64,000 nucleotides of DNA, from assembly GCF_000421185.1 (NCBI RefSeq), contig NZ_ATWJ01000008.1, positions 124,001-188,000 on the forward strand, written 5' to 3'. The notes beneath the pieces are model-generated. The model did not search any database. It saw only the letters and a list, made by a program, of their open reading frames with translations, and had not been told where the DNA came from. Positions within the stretch are counted from its first letter, which is position 1. Every line of letters starts with the position of its first letter. The translations under genes were made by a program, and so were the position numbers. This stretch comes from Ornithinimicrobium pekingense DSM 21552 (lineage in GTDB: Bacteria; Actinomycetota; Actinomycetes; Actinomycetales; Dermatophilaceae). This document shows positions 44,039 to 52,602 of this stretch, piece after piece.

Positions 44039-47000
44039 GTGACGCTGGTGTGGACGCTGGGAGTCTGTCTCCTGGCCGTCGTCGCCAGCTTCCCCCTCAC
44101 CCGGGCGCTCGGACGCCACGCCGGCTGGCCCCTGGCCGCGGTCTACCTCGCCGGGGTCGCCGCCTTCTGGCCGGCCGCCACGCGTGTTCTCGACGGCGAG
44201 GTCGTGACCTGGAGCGTGCCGTGGGTGCCCGAGCTCGGGCTGGAGGTGTCGCTGCGCGCCGACGGCCTCGGCCTGGTCTTCACGATGATCGCGCTGGTCA
44301 TCGGCGCCGTGGTGCTGGCCTACTCCACGGCCTACCTGTCCCCGGGCCGCAACCTCAGCTTCTACCTCTTCATGGCCTTCTTCACCCTGGCCATGGTCGG
44401 CCTGGTCCTCGCCGACGACCTGATCCTGCTCTTCCTGTGCTGGGAGCTGACCTCCCTGGCCAGCTTCCTGCTCATCGCCCGCTCCGGGCACGCCGGCGAG
44501 GCCGCCTCGATGCGGACCCTGCTCGTGACTTTCCTCGGCGGCCTGACGCTGCTGGCCGCGGTCGTGGTCATGGTCGCCGCGACCGGCACCACCGGGCTGC
44601 AGGAGGCGCTGGCCCACCCCGTCTGGGACGAGCAGCCGGCGCTGACCACGGGGGTGGCGCTGCTCGTCCTGCTCTCGGCCTTCACCAAGTCGGCGCAGTT
44701 CCCCTTCCACGTGTGGCTGCCCGACGCCATGGCAGCGGCCACCCCGGTCAGCGCCTACCTGCACGCCGCCGCCGTGGTCAAGGCCGGCATCTTCCTGCTG
44801 ATGCGCTTCTCGCCGGCCTTCCACGACGTGCCCGTGTGGAACGTCACGCTCATCACGGTCGGCCTGCTCACCTGCGCCCTCGGCGGCTGGTTCGCGCTGC
44901 AGAAGACCGACCTGAAGAAGCTCATGGCCTACTCCACCGTGAGCCAGCTGGGGCTCATCGTCGCCGCGATCGGCGTCGGGACCGAGTACGCCCTGGCCGC
45001 CGCCGTCCTGCACGTCATCGCCCACGCGCTGTTCAAGTCGGGGCTGTTCATGATGGTCGGCGTCGTCGACCACGCCACCGGCACCCGCGACGTGCGACGG
45101 CTGCCCGAGCTGCGCAGCGCCATGCCGCTGATGTTCTGGACGACCGTGCTGGGCGCCGCCTCGATGGCCGGGGTGCCGCCGATGCTCGGCTTCGTCTCCA
45201 AGGAGAAGGTCTTCACCGGCCTGCTCGAGACCCCCGGGCCGGCGTGGACCGGGTGGGTCGTCCTCGTCGCCGCGGCGGCGGCGTCGGTGCTCACCTTCGC
45301 CTACTGCGCCAAGATCGTCCTCCACGGCTTCGTCGACGGGCGCGGTCAGGAGCGCTGGCCCGAGGACCAGCCCCTGCACGCGACACCGCCGGCGCTGGGG
45401 GTCTTCGCCGCGCTGCCCATCCTGGTCGGTCTGCCGCTGGCCCTGGTGGTGGCCGTCCTGGACGTGCCGCTCGACCGCGCGGTCGCCGCCGCGCTGCCGC
45501 ACGTGGAGCCCGAGACGCACCTGGCCCTGTGGCACGGGGTCAACGCCGAGCTCGTGGCCTCCCTGCTCATCATCGCCGTGGGCGTCGGCGTGATCGTGCG
45601 GCGCCACCGACTGCTCCCCGCGCTGGAGCGCGACACCTTCTCCCGCGACGGGGCCGGGGTCATCGCGGCGCTCGTCGCCCCCGTGGCCCGGGCGGGTATG
45701 CGGCTCGCGCTCCTGGTCCGCGCGGACAGCCCCACCCGCCACGTCGCCCCGGTCCTGGTCGTCCTGTCGGCCGTCCTGGGCGGCGGGTCGCTCGGGCTGC
45801 TGCTGACCGGGCGGCTGGCCGATCAGCACCCCGGGCTCGACCGCTGGAGCGACGGCGTCGCCTTCGTGGTCATCCTCCTGGGCGCGGCGGGAGTGGCCAT
45901 CTCGCAGTCCCGCCTGGCCGCCACCGTGAGCCTCTCGGCGGTCGGCGTCGGCATCACCGTGCAGATCTTCGCGCTCGGCGGCCCCGACGTCGGCCTGACC
46001 CAGCTGCTGGTCGAGGCCCTGACGATCCTCATGATCATGCTGGTGCTGCAGAAGCTGCCGCTGCGCTTCGGACGGTCACCCCGGCTCGGCCAGCGCGCCG
46101 CCCTCACCCTGGCCGTCGTCACCGGGCTCTCCGCCGGCCTGGGAGCCTTCGCGCTGACCGGCCGCCGGGAACGCTCCGACATCGCCGACTACTACCTGAC
46201 TCAGGGACCGGAGATCACGCACGGCTACAACGTGGTCAACACCATCCTCGTGGAGTTCCGGGCCCTGGACACCCTCGGGGAGCTGACGGTGCTGGGCATG
46301 GCCGGCGTCGCGATGGTCGCGATCCTGTCCACCGTGCGCGACCGCTTCCTCGACCCACCCGCCGAGCACGACCCCAGCCACCTGCCCCAGCCGGACATCG
46401 CCCTGCGCGAGCCGGGCAGTGCCGCCCACCGGGCGATCCACCAGGCGTGGGGCAACGCCGTGCCGATGCAGCTGCTGGTCCGGCTCACGGCACCGCTGCT
46501 GCTGGTCATCTCGCTCATCCTCTTCTGGCGTGGCCACAACTCCCCCGGTGGCGGCTTCATCGCCGCGCTGGTGGGCTCCACGGTCGTGGCGCTGGTCTAC
46601 CTCTCCTCCGCCCGGGACCAGGCGGTCGGCCCGGCCCGGCTCCCGGTGCTGCTCATCGGGGGCGGCGTGGCGGTCGCCATCCTCACCGGGCTGTGGGGCC
46701 TGGTCGCCGAGGGGTCGTTCCTGGCGCCGATCAGCGGCGACGTCGGACCGCTCTACCTCACCAGCGCCCTGCTCTTCGACCTCGGTGTCTATGCCGCGGT
46801 CCTCGGCCTGGTCATGGAGGCCTTCAACCTGCTGGGGGCCACGGGCGGGCGGGAGCGGACCCGCGAGCGTGCCGACGAGTCGGTCGAGGGTGAGCTGACC
46901 GGCCCGATGGACAGCGCGCGCGGGGAGACCCCGGCCGAGCTGGCCGACCGGGACACGGCGCTCGCCCGCGCCCACGCCGCCGGCGTCCCCGAGGGCCCCG

Positions 47001-47095
47001 ACCCGCAGCACAAGGGCCGGGTCGGGCGGCGCACCACCTACCTGGCCCACGGGACACCGCCGGGCAACGTCGCGGACCCGGAGGAGGACCGATGA
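44039..47095 (+). CDS. mrpA: Na+/H+ antiporter subunit A with fused subunit B
   Basis: 1018 residues. The first 760 residues are NuoL/MrpA-like with the conserved Lys/Glu channel pattern (LLFLCWELTSLASFLLI, AFTKSAQFPFHVWLPDAMAAATPVSAYLHAAAVVKAGIFLLMRF, AYSTVSQLGL). From about residue 810 a MrpB domain follows (RLTAPLLLVISLILFWRGHNSPGGGFIAALVGSTVVALVYLSS). No separate mrpB gene exists, so the fusion completes the complex. It exports Na+ in exchange for H+ as part of a seven-component assembly. A GTG start was used. The C-terminal 70 residues are polar. Confidence 0.96.
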   Translation: MTLVWTLGVCLLAVVASFPLTRALGRHAGWPLAAVYLAGVAAFWPAATRVLDGEVVTWSVPWVPELGLEVSLRADGLGLVFTMIALVIGAVVLAYSTAYLSPGRNLSFYLFMAFFTLAMVGLVLADDLILLFLCWELTSLASFLLIARSGHAGEAASMRTLLVTFLGGLTLLAAVVVMVAATGTTGLQEALAHPVWDEQPALTTGVALLVLLSAFTKSAQFPFHVWLPDAMAAATPVSAYLHAAAVVKAGIFLLMRFSPAFHDVPVWNVTLITVGLLTCALGGWFALQKTDLKKLMAYSTVSQLGLIVAAIGVGTEYALAAAVLHVIAHALFKSGLFMMVGVVDHATGTRDVRRLPELRSAMPLMFWTTVLGAASMAGVPPMLGFVSKEKVFTGLLETPGPAWTGWVVLVAAAAASVLTFAYCAKIVLHGFVDGRGQERWPEDQPLHATPPALGVFAALPILVGLPLALVVAVLDVPLDRAVAAALPHVEPETHLALWHGVNAELVASLLIIAVGVGVIVRRHRLLPALERDTFSRDGAGVIAALVAPVARAGMRLALLVRADSPTRHVAPVLVVLSAVLGGGSLGLLLTGRLADQHPGLDRWSDGVAFVVILLGAAGVAISQSRLAATVSLSAVGVGITVQIFALGGPDVGLTQLLVEALTILMIMLVLQKLPLRFGRSPRLGQRAALTLAVVTGLSAGLGAFALTGRRERSDIADYYLTQGPEITHGYNVVNTILVEFRALDTLGELTVLGMAGVAMVAILSTVRDRFLDPPAEHDPSHLPQPDIALREPGSAAHRAIHQAWGNAVPMQLLVRLTAPLLLVISLILFWRGHNSPGGGFIAALVGSTVVALVYLSSARDQAVGPARLPVLLIGGGVAVAILTGLWGLVAEGSFLAPISGDVGPLYLTSALLFDLGVYAAVLGLVMEAFNLLGATGGRERTRERADESVEGELTGPMDSARGETPAELADRDTALARAHAAGVPEGPDPQHKGRVGRRTTYLAHGTPPGNVADPEEDR

Positions 47096-47424
47096 TCATC
47101 GCCGCGTCCGTCGCCGTGCTCGTCACCGGCGGCGTCTACCTGCTGCTGCAGCGCAGCATGGTCCGGGTCATCTTCGGCCTGGCGCTGCTCAGCCACGCCG
47201 CCAACCTCATCCTGCTCCTGGCCGGGGTCAGCGCCTGGCGCGGTGAGCCGCTGCCGGACCGGGTGGACCCCGCGGTGGCCACCGACCCGCTGCCCCACGC
47301 CTTCGTGCTGACCGCGATCGTCATCGCCTTCGCCGTGACCGTGCTCATGCTGGGGATGGCCGTCATCGGGCACAACGACGACACCAAGCGCATGCCGGCC
47401 ACGGGCGAGGAGCGGGCGACGTGA
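47092..47424 (+). CDS. mrpC: Na+/H+ antiporter subunit C
   Basis: 110 residues with three membrane helices: GGVYLLLQRSMVRVIFGLALLSHAANLILLLAG is the NuoK-like signature, and DPLPHAFVLTAIVIAFAVTVLML the third helix. ATG overlaps the mrpA stop (ATGA). Normal length for MrpC/MnhC. Confidence 0.94.
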   Translation: MIIAASVAVLVTGGVYLLLQRSMVRVIFGLALLSHAANLILLLAGVSAWRGEPLPDRVDPAVATDPLPHAFVLTAIVIAFAVTVLMLGMAVIGHNDDTKRMPATGEERAT

Positions 47425-48935
47425 CGGCCTCCCTGCTCCCGCTCCTGCTGGCCGTGCCGCTCCTGGCCGCAGGACTGCTCGTCGTCGCCCGCCACCGGGT
47501 CGTCCAACGAGTGCTGCTCCTGGCCGTGCCGGCAGCGTCCCTGGCCTTCGCCGTCGTCCTCCTGCAGCTGCACCGTGACGAGCCGGTGCTGGCCCACCAG
47601 GTCGGGGCGTTCGCCCCCGGCGTGGCCATCCCGTTCGTCTCCGACACCCTCTCGGCGCTGATGATCGCCGTCACGTCACTGGCCACCCTCGGCGCGATCT
47701 GGTTCCTGTCCGTCACCGGGGAGGACCGCTACCGCTTCGTCCCTCCGCTGGTCCTCATGCTGCACGGCGGCGTCAACGGCGCCTTCCTCACCGGCGACCT
47801 CTTCAACCTCTTCGTCATGGTCGAGGTCATGCTGCTGCCCTCCTACGCCCTCATCGCGGTGACGGGCACCTGGCGGCGCCTGGGGATCGGGCGCACCTTC
47901 GTCGTGGTCAACCTGCTCACCAGCGCCATCCTGCTCACCGGGGTGGGCCTGGTGTACGCCGTCGCCGGCTCGGTCAACCTCGCGGTGCTCTCCGACGCCG
48001 CCTCCGAGCAGCCCGAGCTCGCGCTCGCCACCGCCGTCGTGCTGCTCGCCCTGTCCGTCAAGGGCGCGGTCGTGCCGGTGCACGGGTGGCTGCCCCAGAC
48101 CTACCCCGCCACCTCCGCAGGGGTGATGGCCCTCTTCTCGGCGCTGCACACCAAGGTGGCGCTCTACGCCGTCTACCGCGTCTACTCGACCCTCTTCGAC
48201 GGCCCCGCCCCCTGGGCCCCGGTGCTGGTCCTGCTCGTCGTCGCCACGCTGGCCGTCGGGGCGTGGAGCACCTTCGGCGAGCACGTCATGCGCCGCGCCC
48301 TCGCCTGGCAGATGGTCGCCGGCGTCGGGCACATCCTGGTCGGGGTGGCGCTGTTCACCGTCGCGTCGCTGGGCGCCGGCCTCTTCTACATGGTCCACCA
48401 CATCGTCACCATGAGCGCCCTGCTGCTGCTCGCCGGCGCGATCGAGCAGGTCTACGGCACCGGTCGCTACGAGCGGCTCTCCGGGCTCATGCAGCGCGAC
48501 CGCGCGGTCGCGGTCCTCATGGCCCTGGGGCTGTTCTCCCTCATCGGCATCCCCGCCTCCTCCGGGTTCGTCGGCAAGGTCGCCGTGGTCAGCTCGGCCG
48601 CGGGTGCCGCCTCCTGGCAGGGCTGGCTGCTCCTGACCATGGTGCTGCTCGCCTCGGTCGCGAGCCTGCTGGCGATGCAGCGGCTGTGGGTCGGGGTGTT
48701 CTGGGGCCCGCCGCTCGCGGCCTACCGCCCCGACAGCCCCGAGACCGGCCGCGCCAGGCTCACCACGGTCCCGGAGGACGTCCGCATCCCCGTCCGGCTC
48801 TGGGCGCCCGGTGCCACCCTCGTCGGGGTGCAGCTGCTGATGTTCCTGGGCGCCGGCCCGCTGATGGCGATCACCGCGCGGGCGGCCCAGGGCCTGGTCG
48901 ACACGGCGCCCTACGTCGAGGCGGTGCTGCCATGA
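47421..48935 (+). CDS. mrpD: Na+/H+ antiporter subunit D
   Basis: 504 residues, about 14 membrane helices, NuoM/NuoN-like. GDLFNLFVMVEVMLLPSYALIA holds the conserved Glu, and LALSVKGAVVPVHGWLPQTYPATSAGVMALFSALHTKVALYAVYR the Lys/His pathway. GTG overlaps the mrpC stop (GTGA). Confidence 0.95.
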   Translation: MTASLLPLLLAVPLLAAGLLVVARHRVVQRVLLLAVPAASLAFAVVLLQLHRDEPVLAHQVGAFAPGVAIPFVSDTLSALMIAVTSLATLGAIWFLSVTGEDRYRFVPPLVLMLHGGVNGAFLTGDLFNLFVMVEVMLLPSYALIAVTGTWRRLGIGRTFVVVNLLTSAILLTGVGLVYAVAGSVNLAVLSDAASEQPELALATAVVLLALSVKGAVVPVHGWLPQTYPATSAGVMALFSALHTKVALYAVYRVYSTLFDGPAPWAPVLVLLVVATLAVGAWSTFGEHVMRRALAWQMVAGVGHILVGVALFTVASLGAGLFYMVHHIVTMSALLLLAGAIEQVYGTGRYERLSGLMQRDRAVAVLMALGLFSLIGIPASSGFVGKVAVVSSAAGAASWQGWLLLTMVLLASVASLLAMQRLWVGVFWGPPLAAYRPDSPETGRARLTTVPEDVRIPVRLWAPGATLVGVQLLMFLGAGPLMAITARAAQGLVDTAPYVEAVLP

Positions 48936-49300
48936 TCAACCCGCTGCGCATGGTGAGCTACAGCGCCTGGCTCGGGGTCCAGATCGTCAAGGGTGCGCTG
49001 GACGTCGCCCGGGACGCGCTGCTTCCCGGCGTCGACATGCAGCCGGCGATCCTGGAGCTGCCCCTGCGGTGCACCACGGACCTGGAGGTCAGCCTGATGG
49101 CCTCCTCGATCACCATCACCCCCGGCACCATCACCGTCGGCATCGCCAGTGCGGCCGGTGCCGCCCCGCCCACGCTCTACGTGCACGCGATCTACGCCGA
49201 GGACCCGGAGGCCGTCCGGGCCGACCTGCGCATCATGGAGGACCACGTGCTCACGATGACCAGAGGCTCTGCATGGGCCCGGGAACGGAGCGCGTCGTGA
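48932..49300 (+). CDS. mrpE: Na+/H+ antiporter subunit E, short form
   Basis: 122 residues. YSAWLGVQIVKGALDVARDALLP and SLMASSITITPGTITVGIA are MrpE motifs. Typical MrpE has about 160 residues with more N-terminal membrane helices, which are missing here; the ATG overlaps the mrpD stop (ATGA) so a longer start is not available. The short form may still serve as a stabilising subunit. Confidence 0.9.
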   Translation: MINPLRMVSYSAWLGVQIVKGALDVARDALLPGVDMQPAILELPLRCTTDLEVSLMASSITITPGTITVGIASAAGAAPPTLYVHAIYAEDPEAVRADLRIMEDHVLTMTRGSAWARERSAS

Positions 49301-49557
49301 TGGTCGTCGTCGCCGGCACCGTCGGCATCCTGCTGGTCGCCGCCGTGCTCGGCCTGGTCAGGCTCTACACCGCGCCGGACGACGCGTCGGTGGCCGCGGT
49401 CAGCGACCTGCTCTACTTCTGCGCCGTCGGCATCGTCGTCATGGGCGCGCTCGCGGTCGGCTCCTCGATCGTCTTCGACGTCGCCTCGATCGCCGCACTC
49501 ATCGGCATCCTGGCCACGATCGCCCTGTCCCGGATCCTGACCAGAGGGAGACGCTGA
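49300..49557 (+). CDS. mrpF: Na+/H+ antiporter subunit F
   Basis: 85 residues with three helices: GILLVAAVLGLVRLYTAPDDASVAAVSDLL and GSSIVFDVASIAALIGILATIALSRIL. ATG overlaps the mrpE stop in the sequence GTGATG; a GTG one codon upstream is an alternative. Normal MrpF length. Confidence 0.9.
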   Translation: MVVVAGTVGILLVAAVLGLVRLYTAPDDASVAAVSDLLYFCAVGIVVMGALAVGSSIVFDVASIAALIGILATIALSRILTRGRR

Positions 49558-49925
49558 TGGTCGTCACCGTGGTCGTCGGGGTCCTGTGCCTGACCGGTGC
49601 GCTCTTCGTGCTCGTCAGCGCCGTCGCCATGATGAAGGCCCGCGACGGCCTGTCTCGGATCAACGTGCTGTCCGCCGCGACCGGTCTTGGTCTGCCGCTC
49701 ATCGTGGTCGGAGCGCTCGTGCACGACGTGCGCACCAACGGCTTCGACTGGGTCGACCTGGTCAAGGCGGCCGTGGCGGTGCTGGGCTTCATCATCATGT
49801 CGTCGGTCGCGTCCAACAACCTGGGCCGGGCGGCCTACCGCTCCGGTGCCGCCGTGGACCCCGCGACCACCCCCAACGAGCTGGCCGAGGCGCCGGAGCA
49901 GCGCGGAGGGTCCTCCCGCTCCTGA
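49557..49925 (+). CDS. mrpG: Na+/H+ antiporter subunit G
   Basis: 122 residues. VGVLCLTGALFVLVSAVAMMKARDGLSRINVLSAATGLGLPLIVVGALV is the MrpG core, with R-D-x-x-x-R-x-x conserved, and a polar C-terminus ends the chain. ATG overlaps the mrpF stop. It is the last gene of the Mrp operon. Confidence 0.92.
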   Translation: MVVTVVVGVLCLTGALFVLVSAVAMMKARDGLSRINVLSAATGLGLPLIVVGALVHDVRTNGFDWVDLVKAAVAVLGFIIMSSVASNNLGRAAYRSGAAVDPATTPNELAEAPEQRGGSSRS

Positions 49926-49944
49926 GGGGCGGCCGGCTGCGGGG

Positions 49945-50514
49945 TCAGACCTGGTGGAGGGCGGCCATCTCGGCCTCCATGACCTGCTCGTCGTCGGCGT
50001 CCAGGCGCACGTGCGACAGCAGCGCCAGCAGGACCCGGAGGGCCGCTGCCGCGCGCTCCCCCCAGGACGACACGTAGCTGAACTGCCACCACCACATCGC
50101 CTCGGTGGGACGACCCGCCTCGAAGTGGGCGCGTCCGTGCTCCAGGTCCGAGGCGATCGCCACCAGGTCGGCGGACAGCGACCCGCTGACGACCTCGCCG
50201 GAGAGCACCGGGTCCTCCAGGTCGCAGTAGGTGTCGACGCCGCCCAGCAGGGCGTGCAGGCGCGCGCGCACCTCCTCGAGGTCGGGGTCCGGACCCGCGT
50301 CGGGCTCGAACCGCTCCTCGGGCACGACGTCCACGAGGGCGCCGATGCGCGCCCCGGCGCCGCAGAGCTGACCCACGGCCAGCAGCAGCACGGGGAGGGC
50401 CGTCTCGGGTGCCTCGCCCGAGGCCACCTTGTGCAGGACCGCGAAGTAGGCGGTCACCTCGGCGTGCATCTGCTCCGCCAGCACGTCCCAGCCGTCCTCC
50501 GCCGTCTCGCTCAT
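49945..50514 (-). CDS. DUF5063 protein
   Basis: 189 residues, mostly helical and acidic: FAVLHKVASGEAPETALPVLLLAVGQLCGAGARIGAL and WWWQFSYVSSWGERAAAALRVLLALLSHVRLD. Proteins of this description follow recR in many actinobacteria, as here, so DUF5063 is the likely assignment. Function unknown. ATG start, 88 bp past recR. Confidence 0.8.
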   Translation of the reverse strand: MSETAEDGWDVLAEQMHAEVTAYFAVLHKVASGEAPETALPVLLLAVGQLCGAGARIGALVDVVPEERFEPDAGPDPDLEEVRARLHALLGGVDTYCDLEDPVLSGEVVSGSLSADLVAIASDLEHGRAHFEAGRPTEAMWWWQFSYVSSWGERAAAALRVLLALLSHVRLDADDEQVMEAEMAALHQV

Positions 50515-50602
50515 GCCTCCACAGTAGGGGCAAACCGGCGCCGACGGTGGGTCCTGCGGACCTGAGTCACGCCGGCCGAGGACCGCCAGCCCGGGCTCGG
50601 CG

Positions 50603-51223
50603 TCAGCCTGACGACGGGGTGCCGCCCGAGAGCACGCGGCGGCCCTCGAAGGCCCGCCCGAGGGTCACCTCGTCGGCATACTCCAGGTCCCCGCCCACGG
50701 GCAGGCCCGAGGCGAGGCGGCTGACCCGCACCCCGTCGAAGGCGGCGAGCATGCGCGCCAGGTAGGTCGCGGTGGCCTCCCCCTCGAGGTTGGGGTCCGT
50801 GGCGATGATGACCTCGCTCACCTGCCCGTCCGCGAGCCGGGTGACGAGCTCGCGGACCCGCAGGTCGTCCGGGCCGACCCCGCCGATGGGGTTGATGGCC
50901 CCGCCGAGCACGTGGTAGCGGCCCCGGAACTCCCGGGTCCGCTCGATGGCCGCGACGTCCTGGCTCTGCTCCACGACGCAGATCAGCGAGGCGTCGCGCC
51001 GCGGGTCCAGGCAGATGCGGCACTGCTCCGCCTCGGCCACGTTGCCGCACACGTCGCAGAAGCGGACCTTCTCCCGGATCTGGATGAGCGCGTCGGACAG
51101 GCGGGTGATCTCCTCGGGATCGGCGGTCAGCAGGTGGAAGGCGATCCGCTGCGCACCCTTGGGCCCGACGCCGGGCAGCCGGCCGAGCTCGTCGATCAGG
51201 TCCTGGACCACACCCTCGTACAC
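50603..51223 (-). CDS. recR: Recombination mediator RecR
   Basis: 206 residues. HhH region [18 protein letters not shown]4 zinc finger [16 protein letters not shown] and Toprim motifs VVEQ and [15 protein letters not shown]. It loads RecA at gapped DNA with RecFO. GTG ([16 protein letters not shown]) is the usual N-terminus; it lacks a ribosome binding site. The usual upstream partner ybaB is absent. Confidence 0.96.
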   Translation of the reverse strand: MYEGVVQDLIDELGRLPGVGPKGAQRIAFHLLTADPEEITRLSDALIQIREKVRFCDVCGNVAEAEQCRICLDPRRDASLICVVEQSQDVAAIERTREFRGRYHVLGGAINPIGGVGPDDLRVRELVTRLADGQVSEVIIATDPNLEGEATATYLARMLAAFDGVRVSRLASGLPVGGDLEYADEVTLGRAFEGRRVLSGGTPSSG

Positions 51224-51234
51224 AAGGGAGGACT

Positions 51235-51921
51235 CTATGTCGTCGGGCTGGGTCCTCCGGCACGGCGGCCTCTCGGCGCGCCCGGCAGCAGCACGTCTCT
51301 GAGCTGGGCGACGTCGTCGACCACGTGGTCGGCGCGCTGCAGCACGTCCCGGGTGCCGGCACCCCAGGTGACGGCGACCGACCCCATGCCGGCGGCCCGG
51401 GCGGCCAGCACGTCGACGAGCGCGTCCCCGACGTAGACGCTGGCCGCGGGGTCCACCGCCAGGCGCCGGGCGCCCTCGAGGAGCGGGGCGGGGTCGGGCT
51501 TGTGGGCCGTGGTGTCCTCCAGGCCCACGACGTGCTCGACCTCTGGAAGCCCGGTCACTCGCATGCCCCGGCGAACCGTGACGTGGCTCTTGGAGGACAC
51601 GACCGCCACGGGTATGCCGTGCGCGTGCAGGTCGGCGAGCAGCTCGGCAGCCCCGTGGACCCGTCGGATGAGGGTGTCGTGGTGGGTCAGGTTGTGCTCG
51701 CGGTAGCGCCGCACCAGCTCCTCCCCGCGCCCAGGGTGCCGTTCCTCCAGCACGTCGTGCAGGATGCGGCCGATCCACCCCCGGATCTCGTGCTCCTCGA
51801 GGTCGCCGTCCGTCTCGGCCAGCGTGTGACGGAAGGACTCCACGATGAGCGGCACGGTGTCGGCGAGGGTGCCGTCGAAGTCGAAGAGCACGGCCGCCCA
51901 GGGCCGTTCGCGGCCGCTCAC
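51235..51921 (-). CDS. HAD-superfamily phosphatase
   Basis: 228 residues. [18 protein letters not shown] is motif I (DxDGT), VVSSKSH motif II and KPDPAPL...[16 protein letters not shown] motifs III/IV. The cap region resembles PpaX/Gph-type phosphatases. Substrate may be phosphoglycolate or pyrophosphate. GTG overlaps the plsC stop (GTGA). Confidence 0.88.
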   Translation of the reverse strand: MSGRERPWAAVLFDFDGTLADTVPLIVESFRHTLAETDGDLEEHEIRGWIGRILHDVLEERHPGRGEELVRRYREHNLTHHDTLIRRVHGAAELLADLHAHGIPVAVVSSKSHVTVRRGMRVTGLPEVEHVVGLEDTTAHKPDPAPLLEGARRLAVDPAASVYVGDALVDVLAARAAGMGSVAVTWGAGTRDVLQRADHVVDDVAQLRDVLLPGAPRGRRAGGPSPTT

Positions 51922-52592
51922 CCCGGCAGGTCCGGCTGGCGCTGGTTGTACTCGTCGGCCCACTCCTGGCCCGACATCGCCAGGATCGCGGCCATCACCT
52001 CGTCGGTGAGCTCGCGGCGGGCACGCCCCTGGGGCACCCCGTCGAAACGGCCGGTGACCTCGATCGGCCGGCCGAACTCCACCCGCACCTTGGCACGCCG
52101 GGGAAGCCGGGAGCCCACGGGCTGGATCTGGTCGGTGCCCGTGAGCGCGACGGGCACGACGGGGCACCCGGACTGCAGCGCGAGCCACGCCACCCCGGTG
52201 CGGCCGCGGTAGAGGCGGCCGTCGCGTGACCGGGTCCCCTCGGGGTAGATGCCGAAGGCTCCGCCGCCCTGGATGTGGGTGAGCGCGAGGTCGAGGGAGG
52301 CCTGGGCGGCCCGGGGGTCGTCGCGGTTGACGGGGATCGACCCGACCCCGGTGAACCACTCACGGCTGACCCACCCCCGGACCCCGGTGCCGGTGAAGTA
52401 CTCGGCCTTCGCGAGGAAGGCGACCTGGCGGGGGGCCGTCAGCGGGATGACGACGCTGTCGACGAAGGAGAGGTGGTTGCTGGCCAGGATGACCCCGCCG
52501 GTCATCGGCACGTTCTCGGTGCCGACGACCTGGGGTCGCCAGATCGCGGTCGCCAGGGGCGTGACGACCGGGTGCAGCACCTCGTAGAGCAT
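51918..52592 (-). CDS. plsC: 1-acyl-sn-glycerol-3-phosphate acyltransferase
   Basis: 224 residues. SNHLSFVDS (H-x4-D), [21 protein letters not shown] and VVPVALTG are the four PlsC motifs. It converts lysophosphatidate to phosphatidate at the membrane. Lies between dnaX and the HAD gene. ATG start. Confidence 0.92.
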   Translation of the reverse strand: MLYEVLHPVVTPLATAIWRPQVVGTENVPMTGGVILASNHLSFVDSVVIPLTAPRQVAFLAKAEYFTGTGVRGWVSREWFTGVGSIPVNRDDPRAAQASLDLALTHIQGGGAFGIYPEGTRSRDGRLYRGRTGVAWLALQSGCPVVPVALTGTDQIQPVGSRLPRRAKVRVEFGRPIEVTGRFDGVPQGRARRELTDEVMAAILAMSGQEWADEYNQRQPDLPG

Positions 52593-52602
52593 GGCCCTCC
52601 TC

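Noticed and set aside
44050-46893. 947-codon frame inside mrpA
   Set aside because: Out-of-frame shadow of mrpA with Arg/Gly-rich composition and no membrane segments.
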